Shown here piece by piece: positions 11,724 to 22,711 of a stretch of 64,000 bases of DNA; the stretch's first letter is position 1; every line of letters begins with the position of its first letter. The notes under the pieces are model-generated. The model worked only from the letters and a program-made list of their open reading frames with translations. It did no database searches and was not told where the DNA came from. Both the position numbers and the translations under genes were made by a program. The stretch covers positions 248,001 through 312,000 of the forward strand of contig WFMF01000049.1 of assembly GCA_011033025.1 (NCBI GenBank), in the 5' to 3' direction. The stretch comes from Beroe forskalii. Lineage: Eukaryota; Ctenophora; Nuda; Beroida; Beroidae.

Positions 11724-13088
11724 ATTTTAGTTTAATTGGAATTGATTTCAAAATTAATCAAACAATCAATCAAAAATTTTTAGTATTTTGATTGATTTAC
11801 CTTCTCCTCTCCTGTGAAGTACTCCTGACACACCGTACAGTCCAGCTTGTTCTCCAGGTGCTTCTGAGGGATGTACACATCTGGGAGGGACTCGATGCTC
11901 TGTTCCCCAGCCGGTGGAGGCCCTGATCCGTCCAGCTGCCCTATCAGCTGTGAGATGATGTTGTCAAGGCCCCCCGGACCCCATGCGTAGTCTCCGGGGT
12001 TGCCTACGAGGGGCTGCTGGTCACCGTTGAGGCCTGCCATGATCATGCTGAAGAGCGTGGGGATGTCCGTGGGGGCGCCGTCAGGACCTGTTAACCCGTC
12101 ACCAAGCACGAACCTCACTCGGCTAGAACCCTGGAGGAGGGACTAGTTTGTGGCATTGACTAGGAGGGATGAAGGGACTAGTTTGAATTTAGACCCCTGA
12201 AAGGAGGGATTGAGGATGCACTAGGATTTGGATCGTTTCAGAAGTTAGCTTGTACTATGTGCTTCAAGATATTACAATATCACTTGAAAAATTGCACCAT
12301 CAATGTTTCGGTTTGGAAACGGGTGTCTTATGAAGTTTAAATATTCAACATTTTAACGCGATCCTGCTGCCAATATGAAATCCGTACCTTCCCTAGACTC
12401 AAGTTATTGCTGCAAAGAACATACTCAAACAGCACAGACTGACTCACCGGTCCAAAGAGACCCGGCACGTTTCCTGCTACACTGGAGTTGGGGCTGACGT
12501 TGGAAGAGTGGACACGGTGCGTGTGCCCCGCGAGCCGAGGTCCGGGCGTGGGGGAGGCTGAGGCGCTGGCTATTCGACTGGTGGGGGCCGACTCACTGGG
12601 CCCTACGGACCCGGGGGCCGCGCGGGATTGCGTGGACGTAGAACCACCTCTTACTTCATCATCTGGGGGAAGAAATGTAAAAATATACACAATACACAAC
12701 TCACTAGGCGATATTACATTATTATATGCATCATACTCAATTCTCAATCCACTATACATTACATCAACATGAAATACTGTACACTATACGATATACACGA
12801 TACCAAATCAAATACGCTATGACCTACGTCCTACACACTTTACAATGTAGAATGTATAGTGTACATTATACCCAATACACTATACACTATACACTATACA
12901 CTATACACTATACACTATACACTATACACTATACATTATACATTATACACTATACACTATACACTATACACATAGCTGCCGACTCTTGAAAATCCGTTGG
13001 GAGGGCACTTTTTTGCCCCATTTGGGAGGGCAAATAGCGTTGAAAGGAGGGCAATTTCCGAGGGTGTATTTGAGAAAATATATGGCGA

Positions 13089-13133
<45 letters not shown>

Positions 13134-15011
13134 GACGTCGCCTAAAAATTGAATCCGAGATAGTGCCTATAGGGTAAATTTTCTCATTTGTAGGTAAATT
13201 TTCAGAATTATAGGTAAATTTTTAGATTTTTCGGTGACTTATGCATAAATTTTAAGCATGTTAAGTAGGTAAATTTTCAAAATTGATTCGAGATAGTGCT
13301 TGATAGGTAAATTTTCAAAATCAATCCGAGATAGTGCTTGGTAGGTAAATTTTCAAAAAATGGCGACCTTTTTTTTAGGGAACGACTAAAAATGTGATCC
13401 GAGATAGTGAATATCAGGCAAATTTTCAAAATTGTGAGTAAATTATCAGAATTATAGGTAAATTTTCAGATTTGCCCTCCAAAAAGGTGGGCAAGGTCCG
13501 AAAGGAGGGCAAATGGAGGGCATGGGAGGGCGCCCTCCCAAAAGGAGGGCAGTTCGGCAGCTATGACTATACACTATACACTATACACTATACACTATAC
13601 ACTATACACTATACACTATACACTATACACTATACACTATACACTATACACTATACACTATACACTATACACTATACACTATACACTATACTTTTTTTTA
13701 TTTTGAAGGTTCTACTTCTATTCCAACAGCCGTACGGCCAATGACAGGAATCGAAGGATTCAAGTGAAATGAAGCCAGTAACGGTTAAGGAAGTGTAATC
13801 CATACTTTCTTCGCCCGAGACTTCGCTGCGATGGGCGGCAATGGGCAGCTCCTCATTTAACCCTCCCGCACAGTTTCCTGTACGCTCAGCTGAGTGAACC
13901 GTCGGGCTGCATAGGCTCAAGATGAATCTCTCACCCTTAGCTCAGTGGCGCTGGCCGGGAATCGAACCCGGGATCTTTCGATCCTGTGCTCAACTCGATA
14001 CCACTACACCACTGACTCACTTTACACTGTACACTATACACTATACACTATACACTATACACTATACACAATACACAATACACAATACACTATACACTAT
14101 ACACTATACACTATACACTATACACTATACACTATACACTATACACTATACACTATACACTATACACTATACACTATACACTATACACTATACACTATAC
14201 ACTATACACTATACACTATACACTATACACTATACACTATACACTATACACTATACACTATACACTATACACTATACGCTATACACTATACACTATACAC
14301 TATACATTATACACTATACACTTTACACTATACACTGTACACTGTACACTATTCACTATGCACTATACACTATACACTATACACTATACACTATACACTA
14401 TACACTATACACTATACACTATACACTATACACTATACACTATACACTATACAATATACACTATACACTATACACTATACACTATACACTATACACTATA
14501 CACTATACACTATACACTATACCTAAGTTACTTTCTGCTGGTGTCTGGGCTCTTCGAAGCAGCTCTTGCATGTTAGTTCGCATCTGAGTGAACCGTGTGT
14601 GCATGCTCTGTAGCTCATCAAATGCATCAAGTGGCTCTGACCCAAGTCCTCCGAAACCTCCCAGACCAGCAGCCAGGTCGTTCTGAAGTTAACATCACGA
14701 TCGTTGATCACATGAGTGAAACCGACAAACATGAATTGCTCATCGACACTTATATCAACCTGGAACGGTATTACAAGAACCTTGCTATTTCTATGTATAC
14801 AAACTTACAAATACCGAGATTGTGAACTTACTGGTAACGCTGGAAACATGTCAGGAGCTTGCCGTGATAAGGGAGAGACCACCACAGGCTCTATGAAGCC
14901 CTCGTTGCATCTGGGACACAGGAACTCTGGAGGCTCTGGGATGCACGTCTCGTTGCACTGGTGACAGAAGAATCGCTGTGGTTCCTCAGCTCCTTCATCC
15001 ATGCCGGACAT
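11228..15011 (-). CDS. RNF126/RNF115-like RING-H2 E3 ubiquitin ligase
   Basis: The five coding exons are 15011-14832, 14682-14523, 12662-12448, 12130-11801 and 11473-11228. Phases agree at every junction and give about 375 residues. The start is [10 protein letters not shown] at 15011; a longer open frame above it lacks family sequence. Exon 1 holds the N-terminal zinc ribbon (FFCHQC, then [12 protein letters not shown]) that in RNF126/115 binds ubiquitin and BAG6. Exon 4 has [19 protein letters not shown] and GPPPA, the family signature, then CTVCQEYF, the first RING pair. Exon 5 completes the RING with [15 protein letters not shown] and CPIC. RNF126-type ligases ubiquitinate mislocalised hydrophobic proteins in the cytosol. 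The middle exons are Gly/Ser/Pro-rich. RNF126 and RNF115 cannot be told apart here. Confidence 0.9.
12850..12970. repeat. ACTATAC minisatellite, block 1
   Basis: Tandem 7-bp units ACTATAC lie in intron 2 of the RING gene. The block is interrupted at its right end by the hAT-like element at 12971-13565, and the same array resumes at 13566. Confidence 0.95.
12971..13565. mobile_element. hAT-like non-autonomous element in the minisatellite
   Basis: The ends are CATAGCTGCCGA and TTCGGCAGCTATG, with an 8-bp duplication ACTATACA at 12963-12970 and 13566-13573. That length is typical of hAT transposons. Inside are GGGAGGGCA repeats near both ends, a run of about 48 T residues at 13091-13132, and several copies of a degenerate GGTAAATTTTCAAAATT...ATCCGAGATAGTGCTT unit. 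The same TIR and unit plan occurs in the elements at 48828 and 51229. No transposase. Confidence 0.9.
13566..13691. repeat. ACTATAC minisatellite, block 2
   Basis: This continues the 7-bp array and is nearly pure. It ends where the T-rich tail of the SINE begins. Confidence 0.95.
13692..14023 (-). mobile_element. tRNA-derived SINE
   Basis: Read on the minus strand, the head near 14015-13930 has a box A-like GTGGTGTAGTGGTATC and a perfect box B GGGTTCGATTCCC, as in tRNA-Gly/Glu-type promoters. A body of about 200 bp follows and ends in an A-rich tail (T-rich here at 13692-13705). A decayed relative lies at 18866-19297. It separates blocks of the 7-bp minisatellite in the RING gene intron, opposite no gene of its own. 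Confidence 0.8.
14024..14520. repeat. ACTATAC minisatellite, block 3, abutting a splice donor
   Basis: About 70 units of ACTATAC with few variants. On the gene strand (minus) the array reads GTATAGT and begins exactly at the exon 2 donor, AACTTAG|GTATAGTG, so the 5' splice site is the first repeat unit and every unit offers the same GTATAGTG sequence. Many pseudo-ORFs over this block are artefacts of the repeat. Confidence 0.95.
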
Positions 15012-15125
15012 CCTAATCAGGGTAGGTAGAGAAGCCTTTGAACTTTTGAAGATAGTTATGATGGTAATCTTAAAAGCCACAAATTGAACAGCATAGTATG
15101 CTAAGGCCTAAGAGTATATGAATTA

Positions 15126-15338
15126 TCATCTGGGAGTGTTTAACCAGAGTTTGAAATTTCTTGGTTTGCTGATCAAACATGCACACAAAGTCAAGAGGAA
15201 GATTATATCCAGTGTAAAATTTATGTAGAACAAGAATTGCGCCTGCCGGCGCATTTCTTGAGCCCGTTGTTCCCGTATGCAGGCGCTTAATTTCCTGTTC
15301 CCTGGGGCTTGGTAGTTGGTATAAAAACATGCCGTCAT
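15126..15338 (-). other. Possible small membrane-protein ORF
   Basis: This 70-codon frame upstream of the RING gene contains a basic stretch (REQRAQEMRRQAQ) followed by a hydrophobic segment (FTLDIIFLLTLCACLI). It is not recognised. A second overlapping frame is also open, so coding is uncertain. It may be 5' untranslated or promoter sequence of the RING gene. Part of it (15199-15229) recurs at about 5698-5728. Confidence 0.2.
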
Positions 15339-15862
15339 TTGATCTTTGATTTACTGACATGGTGAGTTGACTATAAACTTATGACCTCCAAAATCAAGGT
15401 AGAATTTTTAGAAAAGAATTAATTTCAACATCAGAATGAACAGAGCATTGAACTCAAATACCTATTAAGCAGCCCAGTTAGCTAGCTGTAGCCCACAATG
15501 CAATGGATGCCACTACACCAAGCTACTCTGACACGAGTGATATTATAAAGGAGCAGTTGGATGCATGAAAATGTACCAACCACCACCACCACGATGACAC
15601 ACGGTCGCGCGCAGCACCTATTTCAGATTTAACAGTACGCGTAAAGGTAGTATACACACAACCCCCAAAATACATGATCTCCGCTAACCTATTCTCAATG
15701 CCTTTTTGTAAAACAAAGGCGCGATTGGGAACAGGAAAAAATGATACCTCTATTTTCATCATGAAAGTTGAATGTCACATACAATATTCGTTATATTAAC
15801 AATAATCTGGGAACTTAAAATAACCAAAATGTTAGAACTTAAAACTCAAATGTAGATAATAC

Positions 15863-16966
15863 CTAATTGTCACATTCATGAATAGGACTTTTAGCATATT
15901 CAGTAAACCAGTCTGGCACATAACTGACATTTTCAACAATTTCCAAATTTATGTGATCTCCACCTAAGAAAGACATGTGATAGACTTTATCATCACTGAT
16001 CAAAGGAATACTCCAAGAAAGAACATTGGATAACATTGAAAGAAGTATGTCTCTGTCCCAATATTTTTTGCAATCATCTTCAATTGAGGAAATTTCATAA
16101 TTTTTCAATTGACGGACAAAACCATGTCTATCACGAAATCCAAAGTATGCATTTTCAATTCCAACCAGAAAACATTGCATGAAGGTATTCATTAATTTGT
16201 TTTTACGAAAGTCTTCACAGTGATATGAATTTTGCATTACTTTGTGTGTCTTAAGTTCAACTATTTGACCAGTATCAAACTTCCCATCGACTTCAGCAGC
16301 AAAAATGCATCTTGTACCACCAATTTTGGATGTTACCACAACATTGTTTTCTACTGGCTTGTCTATCTGATTTAGAATGCTTTCTTCAAACTGATGCCCA
16401 TAGAAAACAAACTTTTTCTGCTGATGGGTTTCAGAAAGCTTTGACTCTTTCTTCTGATCAGTTTCAATTTCATCCATCAGAACAGTACAACCTACTTTAC
16501 TTAACCTCATGCACCAATGGTTTTTATAAGGGTCAACTTTGGTTATAGCTATCTTTTTAAGTAACCCACGATATGTTATGAGGTTAACATTAGCAAGAGA
16601 AAACTTATTCTGGCATATCCAATGCAGAAGACTGTCTAGGGTTCCTATACTAAAAGTGTCTTTCCAAGATTCAAATCCTATATTAAGATCTATTGGCAAG
16701 GTAACATTACTTTTTATCAAAGGAATACTTGCCTTGCCAAGATATGTATTGCAACCATCTTTAGACAAAGAAAAATCTCCAAGAATGAGAGGATTATAAG
16801 ATAACTGCTTGACTTTAGAGTTATCTAGACTCAAAGATGCCAAGGGGCAACTCCTTGCTCGTTTCCCCATATCATCACCAATTTTGTTCCTATTATTAGT
16901 GATCTTTCGTTTCCTTGGTACTGAACAGGTATCTCCAGACATGATGAAATCTGGTGTCATGAACAT
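15863..16966 (-). CDS. DXO/Rai1-family decapping nuclease, intronless
   Basis: DXO/Rai1 enzymes remove incomplete or NAD caps from mRNA and degrade the RNA 5'-3'. The 367-residue frame fits the family size (nearly 400). The catalytic blocks are visible in order: YGHQFEESI (family G-x-F-E, near residue 190), AAEVDGK (E-x-D), VELKTHK (E-L-K) and MQCFLVGI (the conserved Gln), then GFRDRHGFV. All metal-binding residues appear intact. The N-terminus is Lys/Arg-rich (PRKRK, GKRAR) and could act as a nuclear signal. The start at 16966 (MFMTPDF) or the next Met two codons on is possible. There are no introns, and the gene plus flanks exists as an inverted, decayed copy at 4470-5563. It lies upstream of the RING gene on the same strand. 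Confidence 0.87.
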   Translation of the reverse strand: MFMTPDFIMSGDTCSVPRKRKITNNRNKIGDDMGKRARSCPLASLSLDNSKVKQLSYNPLILGDFSLSKDGCNTYLGKASIPLIKSNVTLPIDLNIGFESWKDTFSIGTLDSLLHWICQNKFSLANVNLITYRGLLKKIAITKVDPYKNHWCMRLSKVGCTVLMDEIETDQKKESKLSETHQQKKFVFYGHQFEESILNQIDKPVENNVVVTSKIGGTRCIFAAEVDGKFDTGQIVELKTHKVMQNSYHCEDFRKNKLMNTFMQCFLVGIENAYFGFRDRHGFVRQLKNYEISSIEDDCKKYWDRDILLSMLSNVLSWSIPLISDDKVYHMSFLGGDHINLEIVENVSYVPDWFTEYAKSPIHECDN

Positions 16967-17684
16967 TAAAATGAGGTTTCAGGTTTGTTTGTTTGTGTTT
17001 GGCTAAAAATGGCCAACATTCTGTGACCAAAGTATGTCTCTGGTAGATGGACAACAACAATGAATAGAATGGAATAACATGATAGAGTGAAATAACATGA
17101 TATAAACTATTGCAGCGACATAATTATTAATTCAATTCAATCAAAAATTTTAACAGCACAAAACATAAGGGGCCATCCATAAAGGGCATCCACAATAAGG
17201 GGAAGGGGAAGTCTGGCCAATGTGGACATTTGCAGACATTGGGGGAGGGAGTTACTCCATGTTACGGAGCCTTATGTTGTAAGGAGGGAGTTGTTTGGAC
17301 AAATACATATATCCACAGTTAACAGAAATTTCTGTGAAATTTTGTTACCAAAAGTGATGAATGAAAAGATTTTTAGGGAAAATGCAGATGCTGGGGGAGG
17401 GGTAAATAAGTGGGTGGACCTGGATTTTTGATGAAACGAAATAACTCCTTAATTGTCTCTGTCCATGAAGTAATTGACATTTCACTGATTTATGCTAGTC
17501 AGACCATTTCTTTGCCAAGTTTACAAGCAAATTACCGAAAAATAAAGAAAAGAGAACAAATAATGGCCGTTTCTGAGTAAATTTTGCACAAAATGTGATC
17601 AAAAATTTTCAAAATTGCTTATACAGGGGGGTCTTTTCTAAGTGTACCTGGCCTGGACTTTTTCCTTGAAAATTGCTATGATGG

Positions 17685-17935
17685 GTATATTGTCTCCCAT
17701 ATAAACGGCTCTGAGTGACGTCACAGATCTAAACGTCAATTTTTCTGTATCCTAAATCTAACCTTAGCCCTAACCAAAACCCTAACCTCAATCCTTACCC
17801 TAACCCTAACAAATCCTGACCCTAATCCTGACCCTAACCCTAGTCCTTAAAGCGCTAGGTGCGCTTAATTATATTTTTCTGAGTGACGTCATTGTCATAG
17901 ATAATGAAGGCTTCTGTTGATATGGGAGACTTGCC
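17685..17935. mobile_element. Palindromic-ended MITE with telomere-like core (copy 2)
   Basis: Same family as 3669-3910, with ends around GTCTCCCATATAAACGG and a core of CCCTAAC-like repeats. It is flanked by an imperfect 9-bp duplication, CTATGATGG at 17676-17684 and CTATTATGG at 17936-17944. The paralogous site in copy A (about 3556) lacks it. It is therefore an independent insertion in the other half of the inverted duplication. Confidence 0.85.
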
Positions 17936-18060
17936 CTATTATGGCGCGCGGCGGCGCGGCGCAAGGGAGGGTAGGGTAAAATCTTATTATTTGCGACGCC
18001 CCTGGTTTTGCCGTTTTGCTAAACACGTATATTCCAGATTCCTGTTTGCGTTGCAGTTGC

Positions 18061-18300
18061 GTAGGGAAGCGCATTCCCCTAACCAGGGGTGTCGATACGC
18101 GCTTGCCGCGCCGCGCACTCCGTGCGCACGTAACCAGGGCCCTGGTTAGGGCAAGGAAGCGCATGGTGCGTACACTGGTACACACACCTATGCGAGCTTG
18201 AGTCGCTAAACTCGTGTACCCCTGTTATCGTCGCGCGGCGCGTACACACACCCATGCGGGCTTAGGAAGTGGAAGGGCTAAAGAACCCCATGGCTAGGGG
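18061..18300. repeat. GC-rich repeat family (TRTGCGGGCTTAG / GTGTGTGTACGCG)
   Basis: This block contains inverted and direct copies of CACACACCTATGCGRGCTT and CGCGCGGCGCGTAC. The same modules recur at 37770-38070 and inside the long palindrome at 39590-39760. It is much more GC-rich than its surroundings and has no coding region. Confidence 0.75.
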
Positions 18301-18865
18301 AAAGATTTGCTAAACACATCCCAGATGCTTCATTGTATAACCGAGAGAAAAATATATTTCAAGTTTTGTTCTGTAAAAATTTATAATTAAATTGAAACAA
18401 ATATACGAATTCAAGTAATTTATTCTGCCCAGATTACTGATTAGTTGTACCAAGGGTGATTACCAAGTTACCACAGGCATTTCCCGTAGCCCCCCTAACA
18501 CTCATATGTCTTTGAAAATAAGATTTCCACATTAGCTGCATAGTTTACACATTATTAATGGGTATGTTATTACTGAAGTATTGCACATCTAATGTTTTTA
18601 TTTATATCAATAATTAATTATTTATTACAATAATTAACTGTCTCCAACACTGCTTTATACAATCAAATTTGAGGTAACTCAATGAATTGATGATGATTTG
18701 AAGGTACTTTGCATTAAAAAGTCAGCTTCTTGTGGTTATTTGTGTTGTGGAACTTGGCAATTACAGTGTTTTATTATTGTTTGAATATCCTGATTTATAG
18801 TTTTTATAACTTATAAAGTTGTTTTCTGTAATTGTTGTACCTGTTTTTTAAATTACTCATTTTTA
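18301..18865. other. Unassigned AT-rich intergenic region
   Basis: No gene was recognised. It holds the 21-mer CTTTATACAATCAAATTTGAG near 18649, which recurs exactly just upstream of the RPL17 start codon (near 20048). Confidence 0.4.
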
Positions 18866-19297
18866 TTTGGAAGTTTTTAATTCTATTCCAACAGCTATAG
18901 AGCCAATGAATGTCATCAAGCCAGTGATGGCTAAGGAATCGTAAATCATACCTTAAATCCATATCCTTCAATGGCAAAAATTCTTCCCTCTCCATGTCAA
19001 AGCATTTAGTGGATAGCCTTATTATTTAAGAAATGGTTAAACTTATTTCATATATTATTATTAGCCCAAGACTTTACTGGTATGGGCAACTCCTCATTCA
19101 TCATAGGTTATTTTTATCTATTTTTCAATTTAAATTAATTAAGAAGTAATTAATTAATTCATTCATTCATCAGCAACTTATTTAACCTGCCAACTCAGTT
19201 TCCTATTCACTTAAACTTGGCTGAGTGATTCATAATCTTAAGATTTATCATTTACCCTTAGCTCAGTGGGAATGGCCAGGAATTAAATCGTTGAACA
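18866..19297 (-). mobile_element. Decayed copy of the tRNA-derived SINE
   Basis: It shares blocks in order with 13692-14023: ATTCTATTCCAACAGC, CAAGCCAGTGATGGCTAAGGAA, GGGCAACTCCTCATT, CAGTTTCCTATTCAC and ACCCTTAGCTCAGTGGGAATGGCC. Its promoter box is degraded. It lies directly upstream of RPS20. Confidence 0.65.
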
Positions 19298-19383
19298 TTT
19301 TAATCTAAGTGAATTCAATTTTCTATAATTTTTTAAACCACAATAAATTGTGTGAAAAATGACTTAACTTTCTTAATTTGAGG

Positions 19384-19743
19384 ATGGCTGCTTACAAGCC
19401 TGAAAAGGGCATGTCCCTTGAAGAGCCCCCAAATCACCGTATCAGGATAACTTTGACCAGTAGAAATTTAAAGAGCCTGGAGAAAGTTTGCACAGATTTG
19501 ATTCATGGAGCAAAAGCCAAAGAGCTAGATGTTGTTGGTCCTGTCAGACTTCCTAATAAGAATCTCAAAATTACAACCAGAAAGACACCTTGTGGTGAAG
19601 GCTCAAAGACTTGGGACAGATTTGAAATGAAGATTCACAAAAGAGTTATTGACCTAAAGTCACCTAGTGAAACAGTTAAACAGATCACTAGTATCAGTAT
19701 TGAGCCTGGTGTGGAAGTGGAAGTAACGATTGCAGACAATTAA
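19384..19743 (+). CDS. Ribosomal protein S20 (uS10)
   Basis: A 119-residue single coding exon, the same length as human RPS20. Signature blocks are [51 protein letters not shown] and [20 protein letters not shown]. The protein binds the head of the 40S subunit. The start is chosen at 19384 (MAAYKPEKG) because the upstream in-frame TTG is not a start. TTTCTTAATTTGAG just before the ATG looks like a splice acceptor, so a 5' untranslated exon, or trans-splicing, is possible. There is no poly(A) tract after the stop to suggest a retrocopy. Confidence 0.97.
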   Translation: MAAYKPEKGMSLEEPPNHRIRITLTSRNLKSLEKVCTDLIHGAKAKELDVVGPVRLPNKNLKITTRKTPCGEGSKTWDRFEMKIHKRVIDLKSPSETVKQITSISIEPGVEVEVTIADN

Positions 19744-20073
19744 ATAATGATTCTTTTTATTTATCCAAATATTTGTTTCACTTTCTAGAATTTACCACTA
19801 TTATTGCCTGAAAACACTCTTCAATAATTTTTGTATCTTCAAAAGAAATCTTTCTTCACATGCTCATTGCTCTTAACTGCGTATTTCTGAAAACCAAGTC
19901 GTAGTTTATGCATGTGTTGATATCTTTAGTTTCCAGAGTCTTCAGCTTCCTTTCTAGTCACACTTAAATGGCTAAAATATTTCCCTCTCCAGATATTTAT
20001 TTAACTATGTCTTAGCGTGTAAAAATATTCTAATTTATTTATTTACTTTATACAATCAAATTTGAGCTTCACA

Positions 20074-21633
20074 ATGGTGAGGTATGCAAAGGAGGCCGAG
20101 AATCCTGCCAAATGTGAGTATTCAAAATTTATAGCTTCTAATACAGCACCTCCAAGAAGATCCACATATAGTTTGTTTATGCTCAGGAAATGTATTTGAA
20201 TTTGTGTGCTGTAAAAATTGAAAATTATATTGAATTCAAAAGTTTGAACAAATTTTCTAAATTTGATAAATCAAGAGTTATTCTACTTTGAAGCTTACAA
20301 CTAGCAGTCTCGATCCCACATTACACACTGTACTTTCCGTAAAATCCATAACATATTTTCAGCGGTAAAAGCAAGGGGCTTCCATCTCAGAACACATTTC
20401 AAGACATCCCGCGAGGTTGCTCAAGCAATCAAGGGAATGCATCTCAGAAAAGCAACAAAGTACCTGAAGGACGTTGTTGCTCAAAAACAGATCATTCCTA
20501 TGCGCCGTTTCATGGGTGGAGTGGGTCGTCATGCACAGGCCAAAGCCTTCAACACTGCAGGATCACTGGGGGCATGGCCCAAGAAGAGTGCCACCATCGT
20601 CCTGGATTTGCTGAAGAATGCAGAATCTAATGCTGAAGTTAAGGTTTGTACAAAGCATAGAGTGGTTTTAGGCTTTAGCAATACCCCTGCTATTAAAGCA
20701 GGGGGCTCAGCCCCAGCTGGCTGTGTGAATTGAATTTTTATTAACTTCTACAGCACAGTTACTGCATATATATCGGTACATTGTAAACTTGAATTTCTTT
20801 GCAAAATGACGTCCTTAATAATATATCGTAACTAGAGACGTTCAATATTGCATTCTTGACGAACGTAAGGACAAGCAAAACAAATAAATTTGCTGCTTGA
20901 CATATAGTGATGAGTTATTTCGCTATTCAAAGAGTGGGGGGCTGAGGTGTCGTTGTCCAGTGTCCATTTTGTCCACACTATTTAACTTATACTATTGAAG
21001 GCAAAGTTATGATGTAAATTACATCTGCCATCGCTATTTTTTCCGTTTTGAAAAGTGGACGGAGGTGTCCGTTTTGTTCCTTTTGTCCGCTTATATAAAA
21101 TGGACAAATCGTACCGTGTAATTTTGTTCAATGACCGATTTGTTTCGAAAGCCAGTCCAGAAATCAAATAAAACGGAAAACTGACACTCTCCCAATTAAA
21201 ATATCGTCATAATGCTGAACATGTACATAAAAATGGTATTCAGGGAATTCAATTGAATAAATGCTACCATTTTATATCGCCTCTAAACTTCGTGATGATA
21301 TACGTTACGTGAATTCTTGCAAGTATAAAACCCATATTCATCACTAAGTTTTTATCGCAACACAAGGGTTTCCTCCTCACAGTTCCTGTTTTTAAGGGTC
21401 TCGAAGTGGACTCCCTTGTCATCGAGTACATCCAAGTGAACAGGGCGCCCCAGATGAGGAGAAGAACGTACCGAGCCCACGGTAGGATTAACCCCTTCAT
21501 GTGTTCGCCTTGTCACATCGAGATGATCCTCACAGAAACAGAGAGCATTGTGGCGAAGGAGGATGAAGATGCCCCAAAGAAGAAGAGCAAGAAGAAGGAA
21601 GCACGGGCCAGGGCCAGATTAGGAGCTGAATAA
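20074..21633 (+). CDS. Ribosomal protein L17 (uL22)
   Basis: Exons are 20074-20113, 20363-20643 and 21397-21633. They join in phase to 185 residues, close to human RPL17 (184). Exon 1 gives [13 protein letters not shown]. Exon 2 carries [20 protein letters not shown] and [10 protein letters not shown], ending [10 protein letters not shown] at a GTTTGT donor. Exon 3 carries [31 protein letters not shown] and [16 protein letters not shown] sequence, then a Lys-rich tail. The protein lines the 60S exit tunnel. Its start codon is about 330 bp after the RPS20 stop on the same strand. No convincing box C/D snoRNA was seen in the introns. Confidence 0.97.
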
Positions 21634-22689
21634 TTTATGTCAACTTGATTTATTTATCGATTCATTGTTTCATTGTTTAATGATAGACAGGTTTGATGAT
21701 GGACTTCAGTCTTGATTCCGCTCAAATAGTCGCATTAATAATTTAAGGATTATATTATATACCTTCTTAGCAGGTTTATGCATTGTATTTTAAATATCTA
21801 TAGTCACTGATGTGTCGTTCATAATAATTCATTATGGTACCGTTGTTATAGATTCGGGATTTGGTACTCTTCTACACTGAACGGCAAACCAGTGCCGATC
21901 TATTATGATCGGTACTAAGGTTACTCTAGATATTCTGATACACAAGACATAAACCAGTTTTGGAGGTGCATCATATTTAATACTGCATGGTTTGGTATCA
22001 ATGTCCATATCAATGTAAAATGGTGTGAATTTATAATATTATTTGAATGTTTCTTTTTTGACATTTCCATGACATTTCTATATTTGAATCTTCATTAATT
22101 GCGCATTTCGATTGATTGAATACTCCAGGTTTTTAGAGCTCATGACCATGGTTGTGGATAAAATGTGATTGGATAACGTGAAGATTCCCTGAGATGAGTG
22201 AGTACAAGAACTTGTTCATGCCTGTGCCCTGTGCACTTGTTTCTCCGTTGTAATTTACTGACGTCTGAAATACTGTGCGTGTGTTATTGTAGTCCTGTTC
22301 AATTAAGTGTTTCATTTTTCAATTCATTGTCTTGTTAAATTCATTGTCACCTTGTTCAATTCATTGTCTTGCTAAAACTTATAAATTAAGTATTAAATTC
22401 TCCACTGAATTTAGTATCTTCTTGTTTAATTTAAAGTGTCTTCTTTTTAAATCTCGTATCAGAAAAGCAGAAAATACCAGCAGCTTACACTCTGTGTGAT
22501 GCTTAAGAGCTTCATTCAATTTTTAAAGCTGCTAAATCAAAGAAACGCTTTGCACTCGCGATTTTGATTTATCAGTAATCGTGGCAAGTCGTTTTACAAT
22601 TGAACATTGTACATCTAATATCATTGATTAATCTTTACTCCATTGTGCAGCTAACAGCCAGTTTTTTACCGAGTTGGTTGTTTTTCAGG
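21634..22689. other. Intergenic region between RPL17 and the TGOLN2-like gene
   Basis: Nothing was recognised apart from the expected L17 3' end. TTGTTTTTCAG at about 22679-22689 looks like the acceptor in front of the first coding exon of the next gene, so that gene's 5' untranslated exon should lie in this stretch. Confidence 0.4.
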
Positions 22690-22711
22690 TAGAAAGACGG
22701 GAATTAGCAGT

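Larger units (their letters stand above)
15738..18060 (-). repeat. Inverted duplication, copy B (carries intact DXO-like gene)
   Basis: This is the reverse-complement partner of 3430-5703. It spans the whole DXO-like gene, about 600 bp of 5' sequence and about 120 bp of 3' sequence. The outer end lies in GC-rich DNA with GGCGCGGCGCAAGGGAGGGTAGGG, a motif found at the edges of several repeats here. Confidence 0.9.

Noticed and set aside
13922..14587. 221- and 193-codon frames rich in TIHYTLY
   Set aside because: They are translations of the 7-bp minisatellite and part of the SINE.
20880..21110. Possible box C/D snoRNA in RPL17 intron 2
   Set aside because: GTGATGA near 20909 and CTGA near 20941 are too close, and no terminal stem or second box pair was seen.
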